Below, piece by piece: positions 42,951 through 52,569 of a stretch of 64,000 nucleotides of DNA. Location: positions 2,930,012 to 2,994,011 of the forward strand of contig NZ_CP139992.1 of assembly GCF_034424155.1 (NCBI RefSeq), read 5' to 3'. Under the pieces are notes generated by a model that did not search any database, was not told the origin of the DNA, and saw only the letters and a list, made by a program, of their open reading frames with translations. The position numbers and the translations under genes were made by a program. Every line of letters starts with the position of its first letter. The first letter of the stretch is position 1. This stretch comes from Hafnia alvei. GTDB taxonomy: Bacteria > Pseudomonadota > Gammaproteobacteria > Enterobacterales > Enterobacteriaceae.

Positions 42951-43571
42951 CTAAATCTTCTCCACTCTCTTCAACGTGTTATATCCCCCCCAAACGCGAG
43001 TCAGCGTCGTAAACCAGCACAGGCCACCAAATAGCCATGCAATCAGCGGAAAATAAGCGGGGAACAGACAAAAAAGAATAAACACCAATATGGTTTCCGC
43101 TCCCTCGGTGAGCCCGCCGAGGTAATAGAATGACTTATGCGGGTAATCCAGATTTTCTAACCGATACTTAGCTGCCACTGCCGCAAAAGCCAAAAAGCTG
43201 CTGCCGGTGCCGATAAAGGCGAATAATAGCCAAGCCCCCGCAACCGCATTCAGCTCGGGAGAAGCCAGCACAAAACCGAACGGAACCAATGCGTAGAACA
43301 AAAAATCTAACGCAATATCTAAAAAACCACCGGCGTCTGAAAGTCCTCTTCGACGCGCCAAAGCGCCATCCAGTCCATCACATAGCCGGTTGATGACAAT
43401 GACAATTAAAGCGGCGTAGTACCACTGCATAGCCAGAAAAGGCAGAGCCAAGACACCAACCACAAATCCGCCCAGACTTATTCGATCCGGCGTGATCGCA
43501 GGACGATCAAGATGCGCAACCATCTGATTAAGCAGTGGCTTAACCCGAGGATGTAAATAACGGTCAAACAC
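42951..43571 (-). CDS. ynjF: CDP-alcohol phosphatidyltransferase family protein YnjF
   Basis: Inner-membrane enzyme of the CDP-alcohol phosphatidyltransferase family, 206 aa. The catalytic metal-binding motif is DGLDGALARRRGLSDAGG followed by FLDIALD. Five to six hydrophobic helices. In E. coli ynjF lies next to ynjE as here, but convergent order differs. It would transfer a CDP-linked group to an alcohol acceptor; the true substrate is unknown. The start overlaps the next gene's stop by 8 nt. Confidence 0.9.
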   Translation of the reverse strand: MFDRYLHPRVKPLLNQMVAHLDRPAITPDRISLGGFVVGVLALPFLAMQWYYAALIVIVINRLCDGLDGALARRRGLSDAGGFLDIALDFLFYALVPFGFVLASPELNAVAGAWLLFAFIGTGSSFLAFAAVAAKYRLENLDYPHKSFYYLGGLTEGAETILVFILFCLFPAYFPLIAWLFGGLCWFTTLTRVWGGYNTLKRVEKI

Positions 43572-44154
43572 GTGGTGCTCCCTTACGTTTTACCGCGGTT
43601 TCAGGCACACAAAGCCCCTGTGAAGGAATGTCCAGCGCAGCATTAAAGCGCGCTGATAAATTCTGAAACGCAATCAGCGCCGTAAGCTCGGTGATCGCTT
43701 TTTCATTGAAATGAGATTTCAGCTCTGTTTTCAGACTATCGTCAATGCGCGGCGGCGTCGCCGTCATTCCATCGGCGTACGCTAACGCGGCTCGTTCCTG
43801 CTCGTCAAAACAATCCGCGGCCTGCCAGTTCTGAACAGACATTACTTTATCTAGCGAACCACTGCGCTCGGCTAATCTCAAACTATTCGCATCAATACAA
43901 AAAGCGCAATCACACTGCTGGGATACGCGCGTCATCACCAAAGCCCGTACCGTAGGCGTTATCCCCGAGCCTCTTCTTTCCAAAAAACCAACGAAAAAAG
44001 CCACCAGCCAGAATAGAAAAGGAAATCGCCCCCACCAACGCGTAGGGTTCAAAATTTGCCCATAATGTTTCTCTTGTGCTCGAACGATAGGCGTTAAGAC
44101 CGTAGGGATTTTTTTCAGCGGTGAGATCCACGGCTGGTTATCGTTATTTTTCAC
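43564..44154 (-). CDS. Carboxymuconolactone-decarboxylase/AhpD-like protein
   Basis: Protein of 196 aa with the CMD/AhpD fold. The AhpD-like redox motif is CDCAFCIDANSLRLAE (C-x2-C and a following polar residue), preceded by the helix VRALVMTRVSQQ; LTALIAFQNLSARFN closes the domain. A hydrophobic stretch WGRFPFLFWLVAFFVGFLE near residue 50 is unusual for the family and may anchor or bury the N-terminal part. It is translated with ynjF (8-nt overlap), suggesting a shared pathway in oxidative or envelope stress. Specific role unknown. Confidence 0.8.
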   Translation of the reverse strand: MKNNDNQPWISPLKKIPTVLTPIVRAQEKHYGQILNPTRWWGRFPFLFWLVAFFVGFLERRGSGITPTVRALVMTRVSQQCDCAFCIDANSLRLAERSGSLDKVMSVQNWQAADCFDEQERAALAYADGMTATPPRIDDSLKTELKSHFNEKAITELTALIAFQNLSARFNAALDIPSQGLCVPETAVKRKGAPRV

Positions 44155-44453
44155 CCAACATCTCCTGTTATGTGGCGTTATTTTTACAACCCCAATGAAT
44201 TTTCATGGAGTTTTTAACTGCATTTTTATTATTGTTAAGTTTTAAACGCTAACAAACAAGCCATTATTACGCGTTATCGGTTATGGCTAACGGATAAGCT
44301 AACGTTTTGCACCAAAAACCGCCTGAACCCTTCAAAACCCCTGCAGTGGGGAGTACATTATTTTACATCGCAGTGTTCTACTCGTATGGACACGCATTTC
44401 CACGCGCAATGCCGAATTTTATTCTGGCTACGTATTATTAAGGCTGCTGTTTT
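44155..44453. other. Divergent promoter region upstream of alaA
   Basis: This 299-bp region lies between the CMD-like gene and alaA, which are divergent. It is moderately AT-rich; I see no clear operator. Confidence 0.4.
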
Positions 44454-45674
44454 ATGTCCCCTATTGAAAAATCCCGCAAGCTCGATCACGTTTGCTATGA
44501 CATTCGTGGGCCAGTGTTGAAAGAAGCAAAACGACTCGAAGAAGAAGGCAATAAAGTCCTGAAATTAAACATCGGCAATCCGGCACCGTTCGGTTTTGAA
44601 GCGCCCGATGAGATTCTGGTGGACGTCATTCGCAATCTACCAACGGCGCAGGGCTACTGTGATTCCAAGGGGCTATATTCCGCGCGTAAAGCGATCATGC
44701 AGCACTATCAAGCGCGTGATATCCATGATGTTACCGTTGAAGATATCTATATTGGTAACGGCGTTTCAGAACTGATCGTGCAGTCGATGCAAGCACTGCT
44801 CAACAGCGATGACGAAATGTTAGTACCCGCACCAGATTACCCATTATGGACCGCAGCCGTTTCGTTGTCAGGCGGCAATGCCGTGCACTACCGTTGTGAC
44901 GAAGAGGCCGACTGGTTCCCCGATCTGGACGACATTCGCAGCAAAATTACCCCGCGCACGCGTGGTATCGTTATTATCAACCCGAATAACCCAACCGGTG
45001 CGGTCTACAGCAAAGCTTTGCTGGAAGAGATCGTCACTATCGCGCGTGAAAACAACCTGATCATCTTCGCCGATGAGATTTACGACAAGATCTTATACGA
45101 CGACGCAGAACATATTTCTATCGCCTCATTAGCACCTGACTTGCTGGTTGTCACCTTTAATGGTTTATCCAAAACCTACCGCGTAGCGGGATTCCGTCAG
45201 GGTTGGATGGTTCTGAGCGGGCCGAAAAAGCACGCCAAAGGCTACATTGAAGGTCTGGAAATGCTGGCATCGATGCGTTTGTGCGCTAACGTTCCAATGC
45301 AACATGCGATTCAAACCGCTATCGGCGGCTACCAGAGTATCAATGAGTTTATCCAACCGGGCGGTCGTTTATATGAACAGCGTAACCGTGCTTGGGAACT
45401 GATTAACGAAATCCCAGGGGTATCCTGCGTGAAACCACGCGGCGCTCTTTATATGTTCCCAAAAATTGACGCTAAGCGCTTCAACGTTCACGACGATCAG
45501 AAGATGGTTCTCGACCTGTTGCTGCAAGAGAAAGTGTTATTAGTTCAGGGTACCGCGTTTAACTGGCCTGAGCCGGATCACTTCCGAATCGTCACGCTAC
45601 CTCGCGTGGATGACCTAGATATGGCGATCCACAAGCTGGGCCGTTTCTTCTCTGGCTACCATCAGAAATATTGA
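44454..45674 (+). CDS. alaA: Glutamate-pyruvate aminotransferase AlaA
   Basis: PLP-dependent class I aminotransferase that makes alanine from pyruvate and glutamate, 406 aa (E. coli 405). The PLP lysine is K240 in FNGLSKTYRVAGFRQGW; NPNNPTGAVY and FADEIYDKILYDD carry the cofactor asparagine and aspartate. A terminator follows the stop. In E. coli it follows lrhA directly; here the ynj-like block is in between. Confidence 0.97.
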   Translation: MSPIEKSRKLDHVCYDIRGPVLKEAKRLEEEGNKVLKLNIGNPAPFGFEAPDEILVDVIRNLPTAQGYCDSKGLYSARKAIMQHYQARDIHDVTVEDIYIGNGVSELIVQSMQALLNSDDEMLVPAPDYPLWTAAVSLSGGNAVHYRCDEEADWFPDLDDIRSKITPRTRGIVIINPNNPTGAVYSKALLEEIVTIARENNLIIFADEIYDKILYDDAEHISIASLAPDLLVVTFNGLSKTYRVAGFRQGWMVLSGPKKHAKGYIEGLEMLASMRLCANVPMQHAIQTAIGGYQSINEFIQPGGRLYEQRNRAWELINEIPGVSCVKPRGALYMFPKIDAKRFNVHDDQKMVLDLLLQEKVLLVQGTAFNWPEPDHFRIVTLPRVDDLDMAIHKLGRFFSGYHQKY

Positions 45675-45690
45675 TTTTTTCGCATCACCT

Positions 45691-45712
45691 AACGGCACCT
45701 TTTGGTGCCGTT
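45691..45712 (+). terminator. Terminator of alaA
   Basis: AACGGCACC (45691-45699), loop TTTT, GGTGCCGTT (45704-45712), then TTCTTATTT. It stands 16 bp after the alaA stop. Confidence 0.88.
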
Positions 45713-45788
45713 TCTTATTTGCATCCTCCCCCATCACCGCCCACAATAGACTTCGTCTTTCCACTACCTGTTTTATTGAGAGAGCGTT

Positions 45789-46394
45789 ATGAGCCAGAAT
45801 CAAAGTCACTTTTTTGCCCACCTGTCCCGTTTAAAACTGATTAGCCGCTGGCCGCTAATGCGCAACGTTCGCACCGAGAACGTCTCTGAACATAGTTTGC
45901 AGGTCGCGTTTGTCGCTCATGCCCTCGCCATCATTAAAAACCGCAAGTTCAATGGCAATGTGAACCCTGAACGCGTCGCGCTACTGGCGATGTACCACGA
46001 CGCCAGCGAAGTGCTGACGGGCGATATGCCTACGCCTATCAAATACTACAACCCGCAAATAGCGCACGAGTACAAAAAAATTGAGAAAGTCGCGCAGCAA
46101 AAGCTGATCGAAATGCTGCCAGCAGAGTTACAAAACGATTTCCGCCCGCTGCTGGATGAGCACTACTACACCGAAGATGAAAAGTTAGTCGTCAAACAGG
46201 CTGATGCGCTGTGCGCCTATCTCAAATGTTTGGAAGAACTGTCAGCCGGAAATAATGAATTTAAGCTGGCCAAAGCACGCCTCGAGAAAACATTGGATAT
46301 GCGCTCAAGCCCTGAGATGGAATACTTTATGGAAGTCTTTATTCCGAGTTTTAGCCTGTCGCTGGATGAGATTAGTCAGGATGAGGTGATGTAG
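45789..46394 (+). CDS. yfbR: 5'-deoxynucleotidase YfbR
   Basis: HD-domain phosphohydrolase, 201 aa (E. coli 199), that removes phosphate from dNMPs, including dCMP in an alternative thymidylate route. The metal-binding histidines and aspartates are in [13 protein letters not shown] and [18 protein letters not shown], with a later conserved D in [12 protein letters not shown]. An AGAGAGCGTT sequence before the ATG fits an RBS. Confidence 0.95.
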   Translation: MSQNQSHFFAHLSRLKLISRWPLMRNVRTENVSEHSLQVAFVAHALAIIKNRKFNGNVNPERVALLAMYHDASEVLTGDMPTPIKYYNPQIAHEYKKIEKVAQQKLIEMLPAELQNDFRPLLDEHYYTEDEKLVVKQADALCAYLKCLEELSAGNNEFKLAKARLEKTLDMRSSPEMEYFMEVFIPSFSLSLDEISQDEVM

Positions 46395-46491
46395 GGTTTC
46401 ATTTGCCAAGTGCCTATGCGGCCTTGGTGTAAAGTTTCGTTCGCCTATCAATAACAGCTATCACATATAGCTAAATCGAAGGCGACCGATG

Positions 46492-46986
46492 AGGGGCGCC
46501 AGCGCGCGCCCCTTCAATCCTCGCGCTTTTATCCGAGACGCCATCTCCGCGCCGGGTCGGCATGCGCCATCCTTGGCGCCTCCTCCCCTCGTGAAAACAT
46601 CCTGTTTTCACTGCTCTAAATACCAATACTTAAACTTAAAACAGATAAGATTTTGTCTTTTGTCTTTTGTCTTTTGTCTTTTGTCTTTTGTCTTTTGGGT
46701 TTGAGCTTATCCGGCACGTTACCGGACAGCCGAGTGAATCATGCAGGTTAGGATTCGCCTACAGGGATGTAGGCGAAAGAACGGAGGAGGCATGGACAAA
46801 TTTGCCGGGAGCAAATTTGAACAACGCTTGCGTTGGCCCCGTAGGGGTGAGGCGCAAGGATGCGCCGAATATCCGCGATTGCCGTTCGTTCCGTTAAGAC
46901 CGGAATGATGAAATGAGGGCACCCGCGTAGCGGGCAGGAAGGGGGTGCCAAGCCGGGTTGTTAGGGGGCGGCGAATGGCCCCCTAA
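46492..46986. repeat. Chain of at least ten short-loop hairpins
   Basis: Stem-loops in order: 46492-46513 (AGGGGCGC/GCGCCCCT), 46564-46579 (GCGCCA-TCCT-TGGCGC), 46592-46610 (TGAAAACA-TCC-TGTTTTCA), 46710-46726 (TCCGG/CCGGA), 46754-46777 (TTCGCCTACA-GGGA-TGTAGGCGAA), 46798-46818 (AAATTTGC-CGGGA-GCAAATTT), 46822-46835 (CAACGC/GCGTTG), 46837-46847 (CCCC-GTA-GGGG), 46851-46866 (GGCGCA-AGGA-TGCGCC), 46922-46934 (CCCGC-GTA-GCGGG), 46961-46986 (TTAGGGGGC/GCCCCCTAA). Left of the heptamer array loops are TCC/TCCT; right of it they are GGA-containing, the opposite orientation. No known element family could be assigned. Confidence 0.8.
46651..46697. repeat. Heptanucleotide tandem repeat (TTTTGTC) x6.7
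   Basis: Six perfect copies of TTTTGTC (46651-46692) are followed by a partial TTTTG. Such short perfect arrays are prone to slippage during replication. It is located in non-coding DNA, at the centre of the hairpin chain. Confidence 0.95.
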
Positions 46987-47091
46987 CACGGGCGCCTGCA
47001 CGATGTATATGCAAGACTCGGTATTTTGAGCGGACGTAATATGTACCGTATCTAAATGATCACTTGCTCCACCAAACAATATCATCCCCCA

Positions 47092-48924
47092 TCAAAACGG
47101 AAACAACCACGGCACCACAATCACGCTGGCAATCATCACCAAGATAGTGAACGGCACACCGATCTTAACAAAATCACCAAAGCTGTAATTCCCCGGCCCC
47201 ATCACCAGCGTATTCACCGGCGAGGATACCGGTGTCATAAACGCGGCCGACGCGGATATCGCCACGATCATGGCAAAAGGATACGGCGAAAGGTGCATCG
47301 CATGCGCCGTTGCAATCGCTATTGGCGCCATAAGCACCGCGGTTGCCGTGTTGGAAATAAATAGCCCCGTCACCGCGCAGAACACAAACAGGCTTAACAG
47401 CACAATCCTTGGCCCCATGCCGCCGACTAAATCCATCAGCACATCAACCGCCAGCGTGATACCGCCGGTTTTTTGTAAAGCCAAAGCAAACGGCAGCATT
47501 CCCACAATTAATATCAGGCTTGGCCAGTGGATAGATTTATAGGCGCTTTCCATATCAATACAGCGGAATTTGCCCATTAACATACAGGCAATCAGCGCAG
47601 CGATGGCGTTCGGCACTTCATCCGTCAGCATCATGGCAATCATCAGCGCCAAACAAAATAGCGCATGCGGTGCCTGACTTATCGCCGGAGCAACATCATC
47701 CACCTCTGCCGGAAGATGCAACACAATGAAATCACGAGGTTGTAGCTGGAGCTGGCGTATCTGCTTCCAATTGCCGATAACCAGTAGAATATCACCGAGC
47801 TGGAGCGGTTCATTCACTAGCTTACCTTCCATCGGCACGCCGTCGCGGCGAATACCGACCACATTCAGCCCATAACGGGTACGAAAAGTCATCTCACGCA
47901 GCGTTTTTCCAATCAGATCAGAGTCCGGCACAATCGTAACTTCAGCCATGCCAACGTCACGCGCCTGCTCAGAAAAATACTCGCCACGCAGCACCATCGG
48001 TTCAAGCATCTGCTCGGCGCAAAATTCGCGTAAATCCACTTCTGAATCTGACATGTCAATCAGCAATACGTCGCGGTCTTTCAGTTCGGTGTTACCAATG
48101 GCGCTCACCATCACGCGACGAAATTTACGCCAGCGCTCAATGCCTACCACGTTGGCACCATAGCGGCTACGTAAGTGCAGCTCATCCAGCGTATGACCGA
48201 TAAGCGGTGAGCCACTGCGCAGCGCTAAACGGCGGGCTCGCCCTGTAAGTTTATAGTCACGGATAAGATCACGGAAGGTACGGCGTTTCCAGCTGTCTTT
48301 ATCGTTATCGTCCTTGCCACTTGCCAGCCAATTCCTCGCCACCAGCATGTAGCCCACGCCCATCAGCAAAACGATAATCCCTACCGGAGTGACGCTAAAG
48401 AAGCTTAAGCCGTGAAATCCTTCACGAACTAACTCGCTGCTAACGATCATGTTTGGCGGCGTTGCCACCAGCGTCATCATGCCGCTAATCAGTCCAGCAA
48501 AACTCAGTGGCATCAGTAAACGTGCCGGTGATATTTTCATCCGCGCAGCTACGCTGAGCACCACAGGAATGAATATCGCCACCACGCCGGTAGAACTCAT
48601 TACCGCCCCCAATGCGGCGACGGTGATCATCAGCAAAACCAGCATTTTAGCTTCGCTATCGCCCGCAACTTTCACCAGCCAATCACCAACCTGGTAGGCA
48701 ACACCGGTGCGAACAAGCCCATCACCGATAACGAACAATGCAGCAATTAAAATAACATTGGGATCGCTAAATCCGGCGGTTGCCTCGCTAAGGGAAAGCG
48801 TTCCGCTTAGCACAAAGGCAATAATGATCAACAATGCTACGACATCCATGCGTAACTTGTTGGTAGCAAAAAGAACAATGGCAATCAGCAATAACGTCAA
48901 AACCCACAATAATTCGCCGTTCAC
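47092..48924 (-). CDS. yfbS: SLC13/DASS-family transporter YfbS with RCK domains
   Basis: Inner-membrane transporter, 610 aa, exactly the E. coli YfbS length. N-terminal helices ([23 protein letters not shown]), two TrkA-C/RCK cytoplasmic domains (about residues 205-380, [20 protein letters not shown] and [19 protein letters not shown]), then the second helical half. The start is GTG at 48924 (MNGELLW), supported by AAGGGAGATGTC; an ATG frame reaching 49062 has no homology. Substrate unproven, possibly a divalent anion or carboxylate. Confidence 0.93.
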   Translation of the reverse strand: MNGELLWVLTLLLIAIVLFATNKLRMDVVALLIIIAFVLSGTLSLSEATAGFSDPNVILIAALFVIGDGLVRTGVAYQVGDWLVKVAGDSEAKMLVLLMITVAALGAVMSSTGVVAIFIPVVLSVAARMKISPARLLMPLSFAGLISGMMTLVATPPNMIVSSELVREGFHGLSFFSVTPVGIIVLLMGVGYMLVARNWLASGKDDNDKDSWKRRTFRDLIRDYKLTGRARRLALRSGSPLIGHTLDELHLRSRYGANVVGIERWRKFRRVMVSAIGNTELKDRDVLLIDMSDSEVDLREFCAEQMLEPMVLRGEYFSEQARDVGMAEVTIVPDSDLIGKTLREMTFRTRYGLNVVGIRRDGVPMEGKLVNEPLQLGDILLVIGNWKQIRQLQLQPRDFIVLHLPAEVDDVAPAISQAPHALFCLALMIAMMLTDEVPNAIAALIACMLMGKFRCIDMESAYKSIHWPSLILIVGMLPFALALQKTGGITLAVDVLMDLVGGMGPRIVLLSLFVFCAVTGLFISNTATAVLMAPIAIATAHAMHLSPYPFAMIVAISASAAFMTPVSSPVNTLVMGPGNYSFGDFVKIGVPFTILVMIASVIVVPWLFPF

Positions 48925-49034
48925 GACATCTCCCTTTGTGAATTTACTCCGGTAAACTTTGTACGTCAGAGGCCGCAACGATGGACTGCAATGCCGATGA
49001 CATGGGATAAAACAGCTTAAGAATGCCATAAAAA

Positions 49035-49056
49035 AAGCCCCGTAATCACGGGGCTT
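49035..49056 (-). terminator. Terminator of hxpA
   Basis: AAGCCCCGT (49035-49043) pairs with ACGGGGCTT (49048-49056), loop AATC. On the minus strand it is followed by six T, 25 bp after the hxpA stop at 49081. Confidence 0.92.
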
Positions 49057-49080
49057 AATCATATTTCGATCAATTACTAT

Positions 49081-49740
49081 TTATAACGTATGGATTACCG
49101 CGTAATCCCCTTCCTTCTCAATACGGATTTGCGTAAGCGAAGTGAGGTTGAGATCGACTAAATCCAGTTTGGGTGCATCCTGAGGTGCATTAACCGCAAT
49201 CACCTGACAACCCGCTGACAGCCCAGAAAGGATCCCTGCCGCAGCATCTTCAACGACCACGCAATCACTCACCGCCAGACCCAATTTTTGCGCCCCTAGC
49301 AGATAAGCATCAGGTTCAGGTTTGCCGCGAGCGACCTGCTCTGCCGTGATGAACACGTCCGGCTTTGGCAACTGGCCTGCAGCGCGGCGGGCGTAGGCCA
49401 CAGGAATCGATCCCGATGTCACAATCGCCCATGGGATGTTGAGCTCATCTAAACGATCCAGCAATGCCTTCGCGCCCGGCAGCGCCGTAACGCCATCCGT
49501 ATCGCGTGATTCAATTTCTTCCAACCAATCATATTCTTGTTGAATACGATCTTCGCTCTCACCAGACATAAAATGCCGCAGCGAGGTGATGGCCTGTTTG
49601 CCATGGATAAAATCTAGAACCTCTTGTGGGTCCACGCCCTGACGTTTCGCCCAGTTTATCCACGAGCGTTCAACGACCGGCAGCGAATCTACCAGTGTTC
49701 CATCCAAATCAAACAAAAAACCTTTGCACTTCACAGGCAT
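49081..49740 (-). CDS. hxpA: HAD-family sugar phosphatase HxpA (YfbT)
   Basis: HAD-superfamily hydrolase, 219 aa (E. coli 216), that dephosphorylates hexose and polyol phosphates in the cytoplasm. The nucleophile motif is FLFDLDGTLVDS at the N-terminus; motif II is AIVTSGS, motif III the lysine in GKPEPDAYLLGA, and motif IV CVVVEDAAAGILSG. It ends in a terminator before yfbS and follows yfbU by 9 bp on the same strand. Confidence 0.95.
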   Translation of the reverse strand: MPVKCKGFLFDLDGTLVDSLPVVERSWINWAKRQGVDPQEVLDFIHGKQAITSLRHFMSGESEDRIQQEYDWLEEIESRDTDGVTALPGAKALLDRLDELNIPWAIVTSGSIPVAYARRAAGQLPKPDVFITAEQVARGKPEPDAYLLGAQKLGLAVSDCVVVEDAAAGILSGLSAGCQVIAVNAPQDAPKLDLVDLNLTSLTQIRIEKEGDYAVIHTL

Positions 49741-49749
49741 TCCTCTGTT

Positions 49750-50244
49750 TTACGCGTTAATAATTTGTGCAATTTCCACTGCGCTCAGATGATACTGGCG
49801 CGGGCATGATTGCCAGATTGACAGCATACGCTGGTATTTGTCCCACATTTTAGTCTGGGCATTAAAGCCGTGCGTACCTGAATCAAAGTGAGTGTAACGC
49901 CCTTCGGTACCCACCATAAAGCGTACATAGCTGAGATAGCGTGATTCCGTAGCCGCATCAAAGCCTAAGAACTCAAGACGACGCGGATCAAGGTCTTGTT
50001 TTTCTTTTAAATTATTGAAAGACACCTGTAGTGCATGGTGCATTTCCATAATATTGATAATCGTGCGGCAGGTATCTTCGCTTAGCTCGCCAAAATCACG
50101 ATCGAGTTCGCGCATTTGTAGGCCAAAACCGCGTTCGATGATGGTTTGCAAACGACGATAACGCTCGGCGTTATCCGGATCCATCATGGTCATCATCTTG
50201 TATTGGTTAGAAAGAATCAGGCGTTGCGCGTTAGTCATTTCCAT
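49750..50244 (-). CDS. yfbU: UPF0304 family protein YfbU
   Basis: Conserved cytoplasmic protein, 164 aa, the E. coli length, nearly identical in blocks such as [18 protein letters not shown] and [16 protein letters not shown] place the start at 50244 by that comparison, although an in-frame ATG exists at 50259. Overproduction has been linked to cell death in E. coli; the normal function is not known. Probably co-transcribed with hxpA. Confidence 0.95.
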   Translation of the reverse strand: MEMTNAQRLILSNQYKMMTMMDPDNAERYRRLQTIIERGFGLQMRELDRDFGELSEDTCRTIINIMEMHHALQVSFNNLKEKQDLDPRRLEFLGFDAATESRYLSYVRFMVGTEGRYTHFDSGTHGFNAQTKMWDKYQRMLSIWQSCPRQYHLSAVEIAQIINA

Positions 50245-50437
50245 CTTTGATATCCTCATCGAGCGGCGAAGGTCTACCTAGGCCGGGGTCAAGTCATGTA
50301 AAAGGTGAACTGTATGTTTCGCAGCATGGCATAAGCCTGACATTCTAAATAGTGCTGAACATTACTTTTTTGATTTGGAACGGGGTTTCACGAACGAGAA
50401 ACTGCGGTAAATTGCTGACTGAGTATTTTTTTAGCAA

Positions 50438-50494
50438 AAGAAGTGTGTTTTAGCTACAAATCGATAACTCTGGCGCGCAAAAAACACACTTCTT
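50438..50494 (-). terminator. Terminator of yfbV
   Basis: AAGAAGTGTGTTTT (50438-50451) pairs over 14 bp with AAAACACACTTCTT (50481-50494) around a 29-nt loop. It follows the yfbV stop at 50500 directly and is trailed by TTTTGCTAAAAAAA on the minus strand. Confidence 0.75.
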
Positions 50495-50499
50495 ATTGT

Positions 50500-50955
50500 T
50501 CAAATATCATCCAGGAAAGTTTTATCCAGCTGCTTAAATGCGCGCTGCAAAACATCGGCCAGTGACTGATAGGTTGGTGTCCCTTCTACCGGCGCCTGCG
50601 CTTTTCCGGCTTCCACCAGCTTAGCGCGAATTTCATGAAACCATTGCAATAAGGTTGGCGGCAGCGGCGTCACAGAACGTTTACCTAACCACCAAAGCCC
50701 TTGCATCGGCAAACTACAGGCAAACAGCGCGGTGGCAATCGCAGGGCCCAGTTGGCCACCCAGAGCAATCTGCCACGTTAACGTGAAAATGGCGATCGGC
50801 GGCATGAAGCGCACGGCAAATCGCGTCACCTTCGCAATACGATTTTCAGGAAACATCGGTGCCAAGCGCTTATCACTCGGCCACGTCTTCATATATGTCT
50901 GGCCGCGTTGAAAAATCTGGAACCACCCTACGTGGCCGGTTGGCTTAGATGTCAT
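50500..50955 (-). CDS. yfbV: UPF0208 membrane protein YfbV
   Basis: Inner-membrane protein, 151 aa, the E. coli length. Two hydrophobic segments at about residues 46-68 ([20 protein letters not shown]) and 70-92 precede a charged C-terminal part ending LDKTFLDDI. In E. coli YfbV has been linked to Ter macrodomain insulation. It is divergent from ackA, as in E. coli. Confidence 0.94.
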   Translation of the reverse strand: MTSKPTGHVGWFQIFQRGQTYMKTWPSDKRLAPMFPENRIAKVTRFAVRFMPPIAIFTLTWQIALGGQLGPAIATALFACSLPMQGLWWLGKRSVTPLPPTLLQWFHEIRAKLVEAGKAQAPVEGTPTYQSLADVLQRAFKQLDKTFLDDI

Positions 50956-51359
50956 AGGAACCTCAACTTCATTTATAAAAAATCAAAAAACAGTGTAAAA
51001 TCACAACGTATACTTAGCGGTCTTAAATTTATTTTGTTTTTGGCATCCGCAATCGGTATCCTAGCGCGGCCTTGAGGCCTGTAGAAGCAAAAACAACGTT
51101 AATAAAGTGTTTCATTAACGACTGCTTCTTAAAGCTAAGTTTTCAGCATTAAGACCCTGTACAATCTGACAGCGTCTGGCGAAAACCTTGCCGGCAACGC
51201 AATGCTTTTTCGAGCACCGCGGTTTTTTAATGCGATGTTCTTCATCATGACGAATTAGCACTACGCATGATGTTAATCATAAATGTCGACGACATATTAC
51301 GCTACGCTTAATGTCTGATTGACTCAATTTCTAACCACGCATAACAAGTAGGTACTTCC
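50956..51359. other. ackA promoter region
   Basis: This 404-bp region separates the divergent yfbV and ackA genes. It contains a small GGCCT/AGGCC hairpin near 51070 and a partial FNR-like ATTGACTCAAT at 51318, which I do not trust. No gene seen. Confidence 0.45.
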
Positions 51360-52559
51360 ATGTCGAAGCTGGTACTGGTTCTTAACTGCGGCAGTTCATC
51401 ACTGAAATTCGCTATCATCAACGCAGCCAACGGTGAAGAACACCTGTCTGGTTTAGCTGAATGTTTCAGCCTGCCTGAAGCCCGTATTAAATGGAAAATG
51501 GACGGCGCTAAGCACGAAGAAGCCTTAGGCGCTGGTGCAGCTCATAGCGAAGCCCTGAACTTCATCGTTAATACTATTCTGGCACAGAAGCCAGAACTGT
51601 CTGCATCTCTGACCGCTATCGGTCACCGTATCGTGCACGGCGGCGAGAAATTCACTGAATCAGCACTGATTACTGATGAAGTACTGCAAGGTATTAAAGA
51701 TGCAATCCCGTTTGCGCCTCTGCACAACCCTGCTCACCTGATCGGTATCGCTGAAGCATTCAAATCTTTCCCTAACCTGAAAGACAAAAACGTTGCGGTA
51801 TTTGATACTGCTTTCCATACCACTATGCCGGAAGAGTCTTACCTGTACGCCCTGCCGTACAGCCTGTACAAAGACCACGGTGTACGTCGCTATGGCGCAC
51901 ACGGCACCAGCCATTTCTTCGTAAGCCAAGAAGCGGCGAAAATGCTGAACAAGCCCGTTGAAGAACTGAACGTTATCACCTGCCATCTGGGCAACGGTGG
52001 TTCTGTGACTGCAGTTCGTAACGGTAAATGTGTTGATACCTCTATGGGTCTGACTCCGCTGGAAGGTCTGGTAATGGGTACTCGCTCTGGCGATATCGAC
52101 CCAGCTATCATCTTCCACCTGCATGACTCTCTGGGTATGAGCGTTGAGCAAATCAACAAACTGCTGACCAAAGAATCTGGCCTGTTGGGTCTGACCGAAG
52201 TCACCAGCGACTGCCGTTATGTTGAAGATAACTACGAAACCAAAGCTGACGCTAAGCGCGCAATGGACGTATTCTGCCACCGTCTGGCTAAATACATCGG
52301 TGCTTACACTGCGCTGATGGATGGTCGTCTGGACGCAGTCGTATTTACCGGCGGCATCGGTGAAAACGCGGCAATGGTACGTGAACTGACTCTGGATAAA
52401 CTGGGTCTGCTGGGCTTCGAAATCGATCACGAACGCAACCTGGCTGCACGCTTCGGCAAATCTGGCACCATCACTAAAGATGGCAGCCGTCTGGCCGTAG
52501 TTATCCCAACCAACGAAGAGTTGGTTATTGCACAAGACGCCTCTCGTCTGACTGCATAA
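51360..52559 (+). CDS. ackA: Acetate kinase AckA
   Basis: Converts acetyl phosphate and ADP to acetate and ATP, 399 aa (E. coli 400). Signatures: [14 protein letters not shown] at the N-terminus, [32 protein letters not shown] and [14 protein letters not shown], all of the ASKHA fold. Strong codon bias. Followed by a terminator-like hairpin and pta 155 bp downstream. Confidence 0.98.
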   Translation: MSKLVLVLNCGSSSLKFAIINAANGEEHLSGLAECFSLPEARIKWKMDGAKHEEALGAGAAHSEALNFIVNTILAQKPELSASLTAIGHRIVHGGEKFTESALITDEVLQGIKDAIPFAPLHNPAHLIGIAEAFKSFPNLKDKNVAVFDTAFHTTMPEESYLYALPYSLYKDHGVRRYGAHGTSHFFVSQEAAKMLNKPVEELNVITCHLGNGGSVTAVRNGKCVDTSMGLTPLEGLVMGTRSGDIDPAIIFHLHDSLGMSVEQINKLLTKESGLLGLTEVTSDCRYVEDNYETKADAKRAMDVFCHRLAKYIGAYTALMDGRLDAVVFTGGIGENAAMVRELTLDKLGLLGFEIDHERNLAARFGKSGTITKDGSRLAVVIPTNEELVIAQDASRLTA

Positions 52560-52569
52560 GACGCATCTC

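Larger units (their letters stand above)
46395..47091. other. Non-coding region with a chain of hairpins between yfbR and yfbS
   Basis: This 697-bp spacer is far longer than the short yfbR-yfbS distance in E. coli. Reading it by eye gives at least ten perfect or near-perfect stem-loops from 46492 to 46986 and a heptamer tandem array in the middle (46651-46697). Short open frames on both strands across it are mere translated palindromes without RBS. The flanks 46395-46480 and 46990-47091 hold nothing I recognise. Confidence 0.7.

Noticed and set aside
46651-46697. Possible CRISPR array
   Set aside because: Units are 7 bp with no spacers and no cas genes are nearby; it is a simple tandem repeat.
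46894-47085. Short ORFs on both strands in the hairpin chain
   Set aside because: They only translate palindromic DNA, have no RBS, and overlap each other in different frames.
48925-49062. ATG-initiated extension of yfbS
   Set aside because: It runs through the hxpA terminator and is unlike YfbS; the GTG at 48924 gives the exact family length with a good RBS.
51318-51328. FNR-like site before ackA
   Set aside because: ATTGACTCAAT has the wrong spacing for TTGAT-N4-ATCAA, so it is not a credible FNR box.
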